Part shown: positions 27,501 through 36,100 of the stretch, piece after piece
Position numbering within the stretch: the stretch's first letter is position 1
How the letters are laid out: every line of letters starts with the position of its first letter
Assembly: GCF_028389875.1 (NCBI RefSeq)
Contig: NC_084669.1
Coordinates: 35,564,731 to 35,628,730 of the forward strand
Length of the DNA: 64,000 bases
Reading direction: 5' to 3'
Origin: Rhea pennata
Taxonomy: Eukaryota; Chordata; Aves; Rheiformes; Rheidae
Notes under the pieces: model-generated
Told to the model about the DNA's origin: nothing
Databases searched by the model: none
What the model saw: the letters and a program-made list of their open reading frames with translations, nothing else
Program-made: the position numbers and the translations under genes

Positions 27501-30500
27501 AGGGCAAATATTTTCTCCCTTTTTAGTAGGGCTGCCTGAAATACAAAATGTCCTCTTGACCTGAAACTCTGTGGTTTGAGGTTTCATTCCAGTTCATAAG
27601 TAAACGAAATGTAAAATCTCAGAACCTTCTGCAACTGAGATCTCCCACCTCTTCCTTTATGGTGAGGAAAATACTTGGTTTGATTAAAAGGACCACAGCC
27701 TGGAGACCATGGGAGCTGCTCTAGAGACCAGTTCTGTGATACATCATATAATAGCTCTGCCTGGAAATTGCAGCTAGAAAGTTTTGAACTGCTGAAGAGC
27801 TAAGGAAGATCAGTGAAAAATGAAGCAGGTTTCTTTTAGAGTTTTACGCAAACTCATGCTTAAAATTTTGCCAGCGAAGTATTTTCTGACGGAAAAAGGG
27901 TGCCACATGAAAGTTTTGGGTAGCTCTAATTTCTTCCATTTTGTGCACAATATTGTGAACAATATCACAACTTTGTATAGATGTTCTTGGTATTTTGTTA
28001 TGTTAGTCTTCCACCTTCTGAACTAGGAAAAAATACAGTACAGCCCTGCAGCAGCTTTGCACAAATTTAGCTCACAGGAATTCAATAAACAATTCCAGTA
28101 TTAATGCATACGGAGGAAAAATTCAGCTTATATTATCATGCCATGGTTTTGCACAACTGTGAGGAGCAAGAATAGATTTCAGCAACACAGATCATTAGCT
28201 GAGGCCATCCTTAGAGCAAATCTATTGATTTCTACTGATATTCATACAGGCCTTGGTCCTTTAGGAATAGAAGTTATAACTTATCAGTTTAGTATTTAAT
28301 GTGCATAATGTAAAATCTCAACACTGATAAACTCTTGAGAAATACTAATTCCAAAATACTTGTTTTCCCAGCATGCACCAAGATACCACAGGATACGTCT
28401 GCCTTTTGATTCAGCCTGCCAAGAAAGCAGATGCTGGCTGGTACACCTTGTCTGCAAAAAATGAAGCTGGTATTGTCTCTTGCACTGCTAGACTTGACAT
28501 ATATGGTAGGTATCGGCTAGTAAATAAAACAACTCAGAGTTTATTTTCTTTGTCTGGTCGGTCCCAGCTCTAACCTAGTTCCCAGTCCTTAAATTGACAC
28601 CTTTACATGAATTGGAAATTGTAGTGTCACAGCATGACCTCAGCCTAAAATGGTCACCAAGAGAAGGCAGAATTGTACAGTTAAAGGGTCAGATTAAGCT
28701 CTTCTGCATCAGTTTAGAAGGCAGGTAAAGAGAAAAGAGAGTAAGAGTTCTGCACAATATGCTCTACCCATTCCTTAGACATATAAACACATAATAAACA
28801 AGTAGCCAAGCTGACCCTCACTCTGTTTCCTCTAACGCAGTGGCCAGTGCTATAGCACTGACCTGATACGGAAGAATAAACTGTACACCGGAAAGGGCCC
28901 CAGTAGATCCCTTCTTCCATGGAGCAAGTATGATGCAAACTTGGCCCAATTAGTAGAGTCTAGCTAAGGTGATAATTTGTTGGTCTACAACTCAGAAGGC
29001 TCAGTTCTAGCACATCATTTAATCACTCTGCATCTATACAAGATGTATGTAGTATTTAATACAATTTATCCACACCAAACTACCAAGAGTATACTTTGAG
29101 CACCTAACTAGTATAATAAAACAGAAAACACCCACCACAAACTATTGCTGTATAGCCATACCTTTAAAAAGAACAGTTTCCAAGCTTTAACTTCTAACAT
29201 AAAAAAAAAAAAAACACCTACTCTCAGGAATAACCAGAAGTCACCAGTGCATCTTTGTCAGTTTTCTGCCACCTTGTGGTGATACAGGCAATAGTAATGT
29301 TATATTTAGAGTCTGAGCCACAAGATCAGAAAAAAAATGAAAACTAAGTTCCGTTAGTTTTCCAAATGTTGAAGGAGATTAATTTAATTTTCTTGTGAAG
29401 GATTCAAGCTACAAAAATGAAGAGGAAGGGAAATAAATGTTTCCTGATTCTAGTCATATTTTCTCAAGAGTTTGCAAGTATTGTCCACCAAAGGAAGTGG
29501 CAAAAATCTGTTTTATTTATACTATTTAGAATGTTTTTTTTGGGGGGGGGGGGGGGGGAGGGAAGCAGGAGGGAATTCAAGAATTAAAAGTTGGTCCAAT
29601 ATTTGCAATTTCAAGTGCAAAAAGAAAAGTACTGACAATATTACATAGAATTGCTTGAAATAAGAACATACTGCCAACTGCAAGAAAAAAGAGGCTCTTT
29701 TTCTAGACCAATCAAATATTTCCAGAAAGACAGAGTTAAAATTCAATGAAGAGACATAATAAGGATTTCCTACCAATACTTAATGGGTAGATTACAGGTC
29801 TCCCACACTAAGCTATTCTGAGAGTACTGCAGCCTAAACTTGTACTTTTTCATTTTAATTGCTGACAGATATGTCTGTCAAGTTTGGGTGCGTAAATGCA
29901 GGCTAAGATGATATCCATTTGCCTTTGTAAAGTGTTTCAAGAATGACAACTGTTAAGTATTATATAATAGCTAAATATTATAATCATAATTGTTCATGTG
30001 GAAACATACTGCATATTACTTTTAAATCACTAAACATGTGTTTGCATTCTATAACTATTGATAAAATTTCAGTAGATTTAACAAAACTACGAATCATTTG
30101 TTACTAGTTGTAAATAGTATGGGGTAACAAAAATTATAACCACTCGTTTTAAAAATTTCCCTAAGTTGTGGCTTCTAAAAACAAAAAAAGCAAAAAACAC
30201 CCCCAAAAAATCTTAAAAGTCCACAGAGAATGGAGTAGTACAAAACTAGAGTCGTGTCCAGTTTGATCATTGCTGTTCATGCTATTTTATGTCTATTTTT
30301 TATTACAAGAGTTTTGCAGAAGGACTCGTAAATTAAATGTTTATGTCTTGGCCTTACTGAAGTCAAGAGAAACATTGGCATTGAACTGAACAGGGCTGGA
30401 AATCCATCTATCGCTTCAGTAAAAACATTCAACATGTAAATTCGGTGAATGATAATTTTTGAAGGAATAGGTCCTGTCTCCAGACACTGGAAGCAACTTT

Positions 30501-30754
30501 TCAAAGTTGTGCATATTGATTTCTGTTGTTTGACTGCTAATTTAATCAGAGATTTATGTGCCCATTCTGTTTCTGTTGCTTCAGCTCAGTGGCACCGTCA
30601 AATTCCACAACCAATAAAGCTCCGACCTGGTAGCAGCCGGTATGCAAACCTCACTGGTCAAGGACTGGATGTTTTTTCTGCCTTCCCCACTACTGAAAGC
30701 CCAATGCTGTTTTCATCCTCATCTCAAAACATAGTGGAAAGTGAAGAACTTTGA
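575..30754 (+). CDS. MYPN: Myopalladin gene, 3' portion (13 coding exons, spliced)
   Basis: Myopalladin is a sarcomeric Ig-domain scaffold of the palladin/myotilin family. It ties nebulin/nebulette and alpha-actinin together at the Z-disc and binds CARP (ANKRD1) in the I-band and nucleus. The CDS here joins 575-598, 2647-2763, 3546-3912, 5953-6540, 8197-8344, 19920-20141, 20692-20841, 22713-22792, 23312-23438, 24983-25190, 25938-26103, 28372-28505 and 30585-30754. This gives 2,501 bases in a single open frame ending in TGA, with GT-AG borders and matching phases throughout. The product (about 832 residues) aligns in memory with the C-terminal two thirds of the roughly 1,320-residue human protein: end of Ig2, proline/serine-rich linker, Ig3, Ig4, Ig5 and a C-terminal tail ending VESEEL. 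MYPN is preferred over its paralogue palladin because of segments such as NKYGTVSSIA, VLVNHNEPRSSS, VDESDDE and GKCIAPIFDKRLKHFRV. The N-terminal exons (CARP-binding part and Ig1) lie left of the window. Confidence 0.97.
599..2646 (+). other. MYPN intron, about 2.0 kb
   Basis: AT-rich intronic sequence with short chance reading frames only. It ends with TTTGCAG before the next exon. No repeat family was recognised. Confidence 0.7.
2647..2763 (+). CDS. MYPN: MYPN exon: C-terminal half of Ig domain 2
   Basis: The exon encodes EEICTLVIAEVFSEDSG, then SFTCTASNKYG and TVSSIAHLTVK. These are the E, F and G strands of an I-set Ig domain, with the typical D-S-G-x-F-x-C motif carrying the second cysteine. 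The N-terminal half, with the first cysteine and the tryptophan, is left of the window. The acceptor is TTTGCAG and the donor GTAAGAG. It exits in phase 1. Confidence 0.96.
2764..3545 (+). other. MYPN intron with T25/G-rich homopolymer block
   Basis: A 0.8 kb intron. T runs from 3000 to 3024 and is followed directly by GGGTGGGGGGG. The rest is unremarkable. The intron ends at ATTTTAG just before 3546. Confidence 0.7.
3546..3912 (+). CDS. MYPN: MYPN exon: linker with SH3-binding motif
   Basis: This exon encodes about 122 residues of disordered, acidic and proline-rich linker. It includes PPKPKLEGVLVNHNEPRSSS, GLRVHFKLPEDDKSESASED and, at its 3' end, EPTSPSKEPPPVLAKPKL. The last, PPPVLAKPK, sits where the nebulin/nebulette SH3-binding region of human myopalladin lies, so it is the likely Z-disc nebulin contact (inference from position and motif). 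The exon ends with the two bases CT at a GTAAGT donor; a T from the next exon completes Leu. Confidence 0.97.
3913..5952 (+). other. MYPN intron, about 2.0 kb
   Basis: AT-rich intron without a recognised repeat or gene. The acceptor is GAATGCAG just before 5953. Confidence 0.7.
5953..6540 (+). CDS. MYPN: MYPN exon: Ser/Thr/Pro/Gln-rich linker
   Basis: At 588 bases this is the largest MYPN exon in the window. It starts DQTQLKQLHYQVLLEQQQLH, a short polar helix-like stretch conserved in palladin and myopalladin. It continues with a low-complexity Ser/Thr/Pro/Gln region and ends with PISPTSRVQNPVAFLSAVLP and TNAMGLPRS, which match human MYPN. No folded domain is expected. The reading frame stays open upstream of the acceptor (from 5900), but family similarity places the exon start at 5953. 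The donor is GTAAGT. Confidence 0.97.
6541..8196 (+). other. MYPN intron holding a perfect 19-bp foldback
   Basis: A 1.66 kb intron. Its main oddity is the inverted repeat at 6965-7013, listed separately. Otherwise I see only short chance frames. It ends CTTTTAATAG. Confidence 0.7.
6965..7013. repeat. Perfect 19-bp inverted repeat, 11-nt loop
   Basis: The left arm (6965-6983, TTCATAAGTTATTTCTTAG) is the exact reverse complement of the right arm (6995-7013). The spacer is 11 nt. In MYPN pre-mRNA it would form a stable 19-bp stem. It could be a foldback or MITE relic, or a replication-slippage product; I cannot assign a family. Confidence 0.85.
8197..8344 (+). CDS. MYPN: MYPN exon: linker end, short basic/acidic helix
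   Basis: The exon encodes TPTQGLTKKN, then DDSIRDNKTALLKDLERKLH, then FRDGVNQQSSQQ. The DLERKLHF segment corresponds to DLERKLRF in palladin and is probably a short amphipathic helix. The acceptor is TTTTAATAG and the donor GTAAGA. The exon ends in phase 0, matching the exon 11.6 kb downstream, which begins EYKISSFEQ as in human. Confidence 0.96.
11391..11421. repeat. A-rich tract
   Basis: Two A runs are separated by a single C. This could be the tail of an old retroposed sequence, but nothing recognisable lies upstream. Confidence 0.6.
13374..13500 (-). mobile_element. MIR-like CORE-SINE relic
   Basis: The plus strand reads like the reverse complement of MIR: a GGGCAGCTCACTTAGCCTCT segment, then CAGCTTCTCATATCTAAAATG, then an interrupted GGTAATA. 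Compare the MIR complement GGGCAAGTCACTTAACCTCT...CAGTTTCCTCATCTGTAAAATGGGGATAATA, recalled from memory. Divergence is high, as expected for an ancient amniote SINE surviving in a bird. Confidence 0.6.
14681..14700. repeat. (AT)10 microsatellite
   Basis: Ten AT units within the large MYPN intron. Reading frames passing through it give meaningless Ile-Tyr repeats. Confidence 0.95.
16610..16628. repeat. (CAAAA)n short tandem repeat
   Basis: Three to four CAAAA units within the large MYPN intron. Confidence 0.7.
18631..18650. repeat. C20 homopolymer
   Basis: Twenty consecutive cytosines. The length in an assembly is likely to be uncertain. Confidence 0.95.
19920..20141 (+). CDS. MYPN: MYPN exon: start of Ig domain 3
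   Basis: It encodes EYKISSFEQRLMNEIEFRLE, RTPVDESDDEVQHEEIPTGK and CIAPIFDKRLKHFRVMEGSP, then ITFTCKIVGIPVPK. The first part is the conserved pre-Ig helix and acidic stretch. The second is the A-C strands of Ig3, with the first canonical cysteine in TFTCK. It is phase 0 on both sides (74 codons). The acceptor is ATTTTGCAG and the donor GTAAGT. Confidence 0.97.
20142..20691 (+). other. MYPN intron with a 12-bp tandem duplication
   Basis: A 0.55 kb intron. TCAATTACCCAC occurs twice in direct tandem around 20180-20205. Nothing else was noticed. Confidence 0.65.
20692..20841 (+). CDS. MYPN: MYPN exon: rest of Ig domain 3
   Basis: It encodes VYWFKDGKQISKKNAHFKMN, then RDEDGTCSLHIGAATNDDDG, then NYTIMAANPQ. 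The invariant Ig tryptophan is in VYWFKDG and the tyrosine corner is DDDGNYT. The usual F-strand cysteine is replaced by Ile (NYTIMAAN), as I recall in human MYPN and palladin, so this domain lacks the standard cysteine pair. The exon is 50 codons, phase 0 on both sides. Confidence 0.97.
20842..22712 (+). other. MYPN intron, 1.9 kb
   Basis: Intronic sequence with a C-rich run near 21351 and a near-duplicate of CTTGCTTTTAAAA around 22535 and 22565. No gene or repeat family was recognised. Confidence 0.65.
22713..22792 (+). CDS. MYPN: MYPN exon: G strand of Ig3 and inter-Ig linker
   Basis: It encodes GRISCSGHLMVQ, the last strand of Ig3, then TIPVRGRISTIQSH, the start of the basic linker to Ig4. 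It ends with the two bases AG, completed to Arg by the next exon. The acceptor is TTTGCAG and the donor GTAAAA. Confidence 0.95.
22793..23311 (+). other. MYPN intron containing a MIR-like relic
   Basis: A 0.52 kb intron, mostly occupied by the possible MIR-like relic listed at 22884-23005. It ends with TTGTGTTGCAG. Confidence 0.6.
22884..23005 (-). mobile_element. Possible MIR-like SINE relic
   Basis: CAGTTCTCAAGTGTAAAATG followed by GAAATAGTAGTAGTAGTT resembles the reverse complement of MIR (CAGTTTCCTCATCTGTAAAATGGGGATAATAATAGTA, from memory). GTGTAAAGCAC near 22990 would be the other end. It is strongly diverged. Confidence 0.4.
23312..23438 (+). CDS. MYPN: MYPN exon: basic linker and start of Ig domain 4
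   Basis: It encodes RTRSRVPEGDKEAVQERFFR, then PYFLQAPGDMVAHEGRLCRL, then DCK. QERFFRPxFLQAPGD is a palladin/myopalladin signature just before Ig4, and LCRLDCK holds the first Ig cysteine. The exon exits in phase 0 at GTATTA. Confidence 0.97.
23439..24982 (+). other. MYPN intron, 1.5 kb
   Basis: It contains a run of imperfect AAAT/TAAA repeats around 24770-24860 and a short inverted repeat near 23856-23880 (GTTCCC/GGGAAC). It ends CTGTTAG. Confidence 0.65.
24770..24862. repeat. AAAT-rich simple repeat
   Basis: Interrupted AAAT/TAAAA units form an A/T-only microsatellite-like block. Confidence 0.8.
24983..25190 (+). CDS. MYPN: MYPN exon: body of Ig domain 4
   Basis: It encodes VSGLPTPDLTWLLNGKPVLP, then DGTHKMLVRETGVHSLLIDP, then LTQNDAGTYTCLATNKTGQN, then SFSLELTVV. 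The Ig tryptophan is in LTWLLNG. The second cysteine is in the classic DAGTYTC motif and pairs with DCK of the previous exon. In palladin the corresponding Ig domain contributes to actin binding (family knowledge). It enters in phase 0 and leaves in phase 1. Confidence 0.98.
25191..25937 (+). other. MYPN intron with nested inverted repeats
   Basis: A 0.75 kb intron. Its centre carries the foldback listed at 25604-25720. It ends TTTTTTTCAG. Confidence 0.7.
25604..25720. repeat. Nested inverted repeats: 16-bp hairpin plus 12-bp outer arms
   Basis: The inner arms AAGCATACGTTCTTTT (25682-25697) and its exact complement (25705-25720) are separated by 7 nt. In addition TTAATATTGAGC (25604-25615) is the exact reverse complement of 25672-25683. 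The two pairs overlap by two bases, so the structures compete. No repeat family was recognised. Confidence 0.85.
25938..26103 (+). CDS. MYPN: MYPN exon: first half of Ig domain 5
   Basis: It encodes AKEVKRAPMFLEKLQNCGVP, then EGYPVRLECRVVGMPPPIFY, then WKKDNETIPSNRERM. It contains the first cysteine (RLECRV) and the tryptophan (FYWKKDN) of Ig5. The last bases AG are completed to Ser by the next exon. The C-terminal Ig region carries alpha-actinin binding in myopalladin (family knowledge). The donor is GTACGG. Confidence 0.97.
26104..28371 (+). other. MYPN intron, 2.3 kb
   Basis: Intronic sequence with several 60-100 codon chance frames and no recognised repeat. It ends TTTTCCCAG. Confidence 0.65.
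28372..28505 (+). CDS. MYPN: MYPN exon: second half of Ig domain 5
   Basis: It encodes MHQDTTGYVCLLIQPAKKAD, then AGWYTLSAKNEAGIVSCTAR, then LDIY. The tyrosine corner is DAGWYT. The F-strand cysteine position is Leu (YTLSAKN), with a cysteine later in IVSCTAR, as I recall for palladin and human MYPN. It exits in phase 1. Confidence 0.98.
28506..30584 (+). other. MYPN last intron, 2.1 kb
   Basis: It contains an A run near 29202 and a T8/G17 homopolymer block (29534-29558). No gene was recognised. It ends GTTGCTTCAG. Confidence 0.65.
29534..29558. repeat. T8-G17 homopolymer block
   Basis: Eight T (29534-29541) followed by 17 G (29542-29558). It is of the same T-run-then-G-run kind as the block at 3000-3035. 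Confidence 0.9.
30585..30754 (+). CDS. MYPN: MYPN terminal coding exon and stop codon
   Basis: It encodes AQWHRQIPQPIKLRPGSSRY, then ANLTGQGLDVFSAFPTTESP, then MLFSSSSQNIVESEEL and TGA. This C-terminal tail after Ig5 matches human MYPN in outline: QWH-QIP, RPGSRY, GLDIFSAF and a VES-EL ending. The acceptor is TGCTTCAG. Confidence 0.97.
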
Positions 30755-30985
30755 GAAACAAACAAATAGTCGTTCCAGTTATACCTGCAGATTTACTAGA
30801 ACTGTGAAAAAAAATAAAGAGGTACAAGTCAAGATACTCAAGGTTTACAAGCAACTTGTTTGTAATAACTGTAATGCTGCTGCAACTGTTGCATGTAACA
30901 TACACAAGACTTTTGCATAGTATTTTACTGCAGGATGATTGTGGTATGGAGTGTTGTGCAATAAATTCAACACTGTGTAGTTTGC
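30755..30985 (+). other. MYPN: MYPN proximal 3' UTR (minimum extent)
   Basis: The sequence after the TGA carries AATAAA at 30813-30818 and 30960-30965. The true end is not determinable here; further AATAAA hexamers at about 34024 and 34866 would allow a much longer UTR. Confidence 0.5.
30960..30965 (+). terminator. Candidate MYPN poly(A) signal
   Basis: Canonical AATAAA 206 bases after the stop codon; a closer one is at 30813-30818. I see no strong GU-rich element that would decide between them. Confidence 0.4.
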
Positions 30986-33019
30986 TAAGAATTACATAGT
31001 AAATGGTCATAGTTTTCAGCACTTAAAAGCCAATACCACTTTTACTACTTAAATTAAAGCTACTGTACCTGTTGCAAGCTATGTTAAGGATTGATGATGT
31101 TTAGCTGGAATACTGCCAGTACTTAATATCCATTAACATTAAATAATAATCATCCTGAATGAGGGAAAACAACATGACTTTGAATGTAATTCTAAAAACA
31201 TGCCTGATACTCACAAAGCACAAGTAAAAGGGAAAAGATGGAACTGATTTTTATATATGATTATGCCAGATAATCCTAGATTTGATGAATTCAAGACTAG
31301 ATAAGTATAGCATTTCATATAGCTACAGCTGTATACATTATATATTTATATTTTTGCGTGTGTGTACTCCATGAACAGTGTACTCATGGTGTATTGATTC
31401 ATAAAGTAAGGCACAGGGCATGTGCACAGGACTCTAGCATAGGAAACTGAACTTCCTGCTGTCTGAAGCACGTTCTGTAGAGCCCATAGCTGAAATTAAT
31501 ATTTTTTCAAATGTGCTTCATTTTTTTCAATACAATGATTCTCTGCCTTTAAATACAGATGATATCAAGCTTGTAACTTCAAGGGTTTTAAATATCAATC
31601 TGCTTTTCCTAATTTTTAACATGTCTAAAAGAAAAAGTGCATCTACCTTCCAGCTCATTTCTAAACTAACTGAAAAGAAATTATGATCTGGTGGAATTAA
31701 ATAATTTCACAATCATTTAGGAAATGATCACAAGTCTGTTTTTTACTATTAAAATAGAGAACATTTCATTAATATACAAAAAGGCTAGAATTTAAGAAAC
31801 AGTTATATGCAGAGAGCTAAAAAAAAAAAAAACTTACTGTAACTACTAATAGTAGTAAGTAAGGCCATTTATTGAGGGTGTAACAGAGGATGTTAAGCAA
31901 TGACACTATGACACTACATGATTGATTTAAATATATTTAGCATCTACTCAGTTGTACGAATACCTCCTAGCTCTAGAATCTGTGAATATGTAAGATGATT
32001 TCTTTTATCTTTAAATTCTTGCTATTGCTCTTATCTGGACTTTGTTTTCAAGTAGTTATTTTTTATTGCTCTAAACATGCAACAAACTCCTGATCAGAGT
32101 CACCGAGATGAAAAAATACATTAACAGATACTTTATTTTTAGATCCTATTTGGATTTTTTTCAAAGTTAGAAATGTAACTGGAAAACATTACAAATGTAA
32201 AGAGAACAATGACGAGATATCTTAAGAGCAAAAGAATAGCAGATATAGCCAGAGACAGAGAAGGAGATAGCCTCTCACCCTTGGGTTTGTACAAAACCAG
32301 CTTATGTTGTCCCCACCTGTTAGTTCTCTAAGGGTTCAGATGAAGTGAATTTGTAGTATTGTTTCACTTCCTACTTGAGTGGAAGCCATAATACAAAACC
32401 CCATCACAACTTTTATGCCTTTGTTAAAAATCTCAGGTGATTCACCCCAGCCTGAACAGATCAGGAAGTTAAAATACATTCTTATCCTGAGAGATATGAA
32501 AGGTATTTCAGTGGGAAAGCAGAAATACCATTTGTTGTCCATATTGTACCTCTTCCCTGGCAAACAAAACAGAATTAATAGCTGCAAAAAGCAATGCATT
32601 GATTCAAGTGACTCAATTATTGCGCACCCAACTTGAGACACACTGTGGGTCTGATTTCTGGAACAGAGAACCTGCTGCTCCTCTTCTCTTCACTTGTTTG
32701 CAGGATAGCCTAGGGACTCTAAAACCAAACCCAAAGTGAGTCAGAGTTGGGCAATGCAAAATTCAATTTCCCATACTAGAGACTCTTCTTGCGAAAATAA
32801 CTCAGAGGAAAGTTATTGGCCATTGCACATTTAATCCACCGGGGAAAAGGGAGAAAATTACGACAGAAAAGGTCAAATTTTGCTCCCATCTACAGCCCTG
32901 ACTGTCCCACTATTTCATGCCAGAAATGAAAAGCAGATTTTGATCCAAAGTATGCAAAGTTGTGTATCAGTCATCAGGCTTTATACCTAGCATAGGCTTA
33001 CTCAGGCTATTGTCCTGCT

Positions 33020-33112
33020 CAAAACGCTGTGTTAGTCCTCTAGCCCAGCACCACACTGGGAGTTGGACCAGATGACCTCCTCAGGTTCCTTCTGACCTGA
33101 ATTAGTCTGTTT
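33020..33112 (+). mobile_element. CR1 LINE 3'-end relic
   Basis: GTTGGACCAGATGACCTCCT, then CAGGTTCCTTCTGACCTGAATTA, is a diverged copy of the CR1 3' end (GTTGGACTAGATGACCTCC...GGTCCCTTCCAACCTGAATTATTCTATG, recalled from memory). Only about 90 bases are recognisable. The heavy divergence suggests an old insertion. Confidence 0.75.
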
Positions 33113-36100
33113 CCTAAATTGTTCTACTTCCACTGTCTGTCTGAATACCGACGGAGATGCACAAACTAAAGAAATCAAACAAGCACAAACTTTTCTTTTT
33201 TGTCTGGGTTAACTCATGTTTTACTAAGCAATTGTAGCTCTGAAAGTAATCATGTTACCTAAGTTCTTTACATAGTTTAGAAGACTGGAATAGCAGTATG
33301 TTTACTATGAGCAAATATCTGGCTGCCAGTGCTGGAATCATACTTGTTAGTATTGCTGACAACAGTAGTGGTTCTCACATTTTAAAACATCAGACAGTAT
33401 GCCCAAGGAACAGTGTAAATTACAACACAAAGTGCATAAAGGAAACACCCAAACTGTACCTCTTCATCCTCTTCCGAGTGACTTCAGTGGAATGTCTCCA
33501 GACTTACATTGTTTTAAACCTCAACAGACAAGCTGACTTGGTTAAGTGGTACAACATTAGGGAAAAAAAAAAAAAGTTCAGTTCTTTGGAAATGAGGAAT
33601 AAAAAAGCTACTAGTGAAAGACTTCTCAAAAATCTGCATAAGGATTAACCCTTCTTAGTCAGTTTAAGAAGAGGCCCCAGAAGTTTCACTAAGAGACAGG
33701 CAATCGACAGTGGGTCAACAAGATCTGGCAGCTGAAAGTGTCTCTTCATTGTATTTACTAGCAAAAGGATGAGAACTTTTTACCCGTTACACCTCTCTAC
33801 ATAATGCATAAGTCAACAGAATTAGTTGGAGTGTATCTGATACAAACAAAATCAGAATCTGATCCTAAATGATCTCTAGTCATTGTTAATTTTTGTTCTT
33901 GTTAACTGCTACAGAACATTTCTGCTCTGCATACACTGAGCCTATAAAATGACTATGTAGAAGAAGCTTACATGAATGAATGTAAATGCTATTAATTAGT
34001 AGTACTTGTGCACTCTTGTCACAAATAAAACTTTGCAGAAAAAAAGACTCATTAACTGGATATTTTCTGATTCAGAAGTTTCCTGTTTCCTCCTAGTCAT
34101 AGTTTTGTATATGACATAACAGAGACACAGTTTATTTCAAGAAATAGCAAAAATGACAACTTTTATGTTGTAATTCTAGAAAGCAAAAGCATTACACCTT
34201 TGCTTTAAAATGTTTGGCTCAGCTTGATGCAGGCCTAATCCTCAGCAGCATCATATAGCAACTTGCACTGACTCTATTGGACTTCTTGCCTAAAGCAGCT
34301 GGACTGAGTTCCTTTGCTTCCACATGGAAGGTGGAGCATACCCTCTGAATGCCGCACGAATGCTCACGTGAAGAGCAGGTGAGAGCACACACCTCAGAAT
34401 ACAAAAAAACGAATCTGCAGTCTCTATCTTAGTATGTAAACAGTTGCCAATTGCAATCATTAACAGTAACGATAGATACTGCAAAGAACAAATCTGGAAT
34501 GAGAATTTCTTTAAGAACTGTGTTCTTAATGCTGCAAGGTTTAAATGCATTAGTTTTTGGAAAATGATTTCGTATAAAATGATCAGCACGACATAACGAA
34601 AAATTTTAATTGTTAAATATTACAGAAGTGATTCACTGTTAATTGCCTATTTCCAATATAAAGATGTTCACTTTGAGCCTTAAAACTCTATTTTGTAATT
34701 TTTTCTTGATTAAAGTCACTATTTTTTATTTTTTGATCCAAAGTCATTCTCAATGGGAAGAAAAATGTTGTGGTAGTTTTAAAGTAAATGTTAAGTGCAT
34801 ATGAAAGAAAAAAAATAAGCACCTGACTGTTCAATGATGTATTTTCTCTTCATCTCATCTAAACTAAATAAATGCTTCTGAGTTGCATACTAGAGTGTGT
34901 CCTTGACATGACTTCAAACAATTGTGAAAGTGTGCAGCAAGACCAGAGGTTTCCTCAGGACTTGGCTTTGATAGCTGATGAAATTAATAGAATCAGACCT
35001 TAGATTATGTAGAAGAAAATATTAAAGTACTGTCAAGTCAGATATATACAAGCCATGCTTTAGTAGATAGTTGTGAAACATAGCTGGGATTTTTTTTTTA
35101 AACATAAGTTCATTAAACATTTTAACTGAGCACAATTCTTAATACCAATTTTGTTCTAGTTTTAAATTATGTACTCTTTTTCTGACAACCTCAATGCCTC
35201 CATGAAAGTCTGAGAGAACAGGTTTTCTCAGGTGTACCAGAAAAGGAGTCAAGGATTCTTTAATGCAAATTTGCATGCTTGAAGGTCAGTAGATCTGTCA
35301 AATTCTCAGTATCTTTGAGAATTAATCCCCAAAGCCTATCTAGGCATGTACTGCTACCTACAGACTACAGTAGCTAAACTGCATTGTGTCTCAAAAATTC
35401 TTGTAGGATCTGTCCATCACACTGGTTGCCCAGCCCACAAGCAACTCCCTTGGCATATCCCTTTATTGGGTTTAGACCAAAGCACCTTGAACTTTCTCTG
35501 CGCAGGAGGGCACCACAGGCCTGTTACAAGCGACTAATTTTTTCAGCCTTCACCTGTATATCCAGTTCTGGACAAGTGAAAACTGAATGAGGGCCAATCA
35601 AATGCACAAACCACAAGGTATTTTGCTCTTCCCCTTATGTGTTTTCAACTTCAGTGATTCAACACACTCCTTATAAAAGGGGGCCATTATTAGACTATAG
35701 AATGACTTTTAAATGAGCAGCAGATGTAAAACCCACACTTGAAGGAAGCTGAATGTTGTAGCCCTTATTTAGAGGTGAATGGGGCTGGGGTGAATTGCAA
35801 GTCCCCATTACATTTGCTGATACTGGTTTTGCTTTTCCAGTTTACCATGCTTCTCTGTTCCCATACACCTTGATTTTTACGCACTTCTGTGACTGCTAGG
35901 TGAAAGGCAATGTTCTTAAAGTTATTATCGCTCCATGAGCTAAAGCAGCTCCTACACGTTTTACCCCTTCTGCTGAGTAGCATCAAGCTTCTTTATTAAC
36001 GTCCTTAGACTTCAAATCCACTATGAAGAACTTTTTATTGCATAATACAAGGAAATCTTGGGGCACATGTGTAATGGATTTAAGTGGAATTCTCCATTTA

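Noticed and set aside
28985-29050. Possible MIR-like segment in the last MYPN intron
   Set aside because: A few shared words only; no colinear match.
33298-33648. 116-codon plus-strand frame downstream of MYPN
   Set aside because: Low-complexity Lys-rich end through an A run, no recognisable domain; expected by chance in AT-rich DNA of this length.
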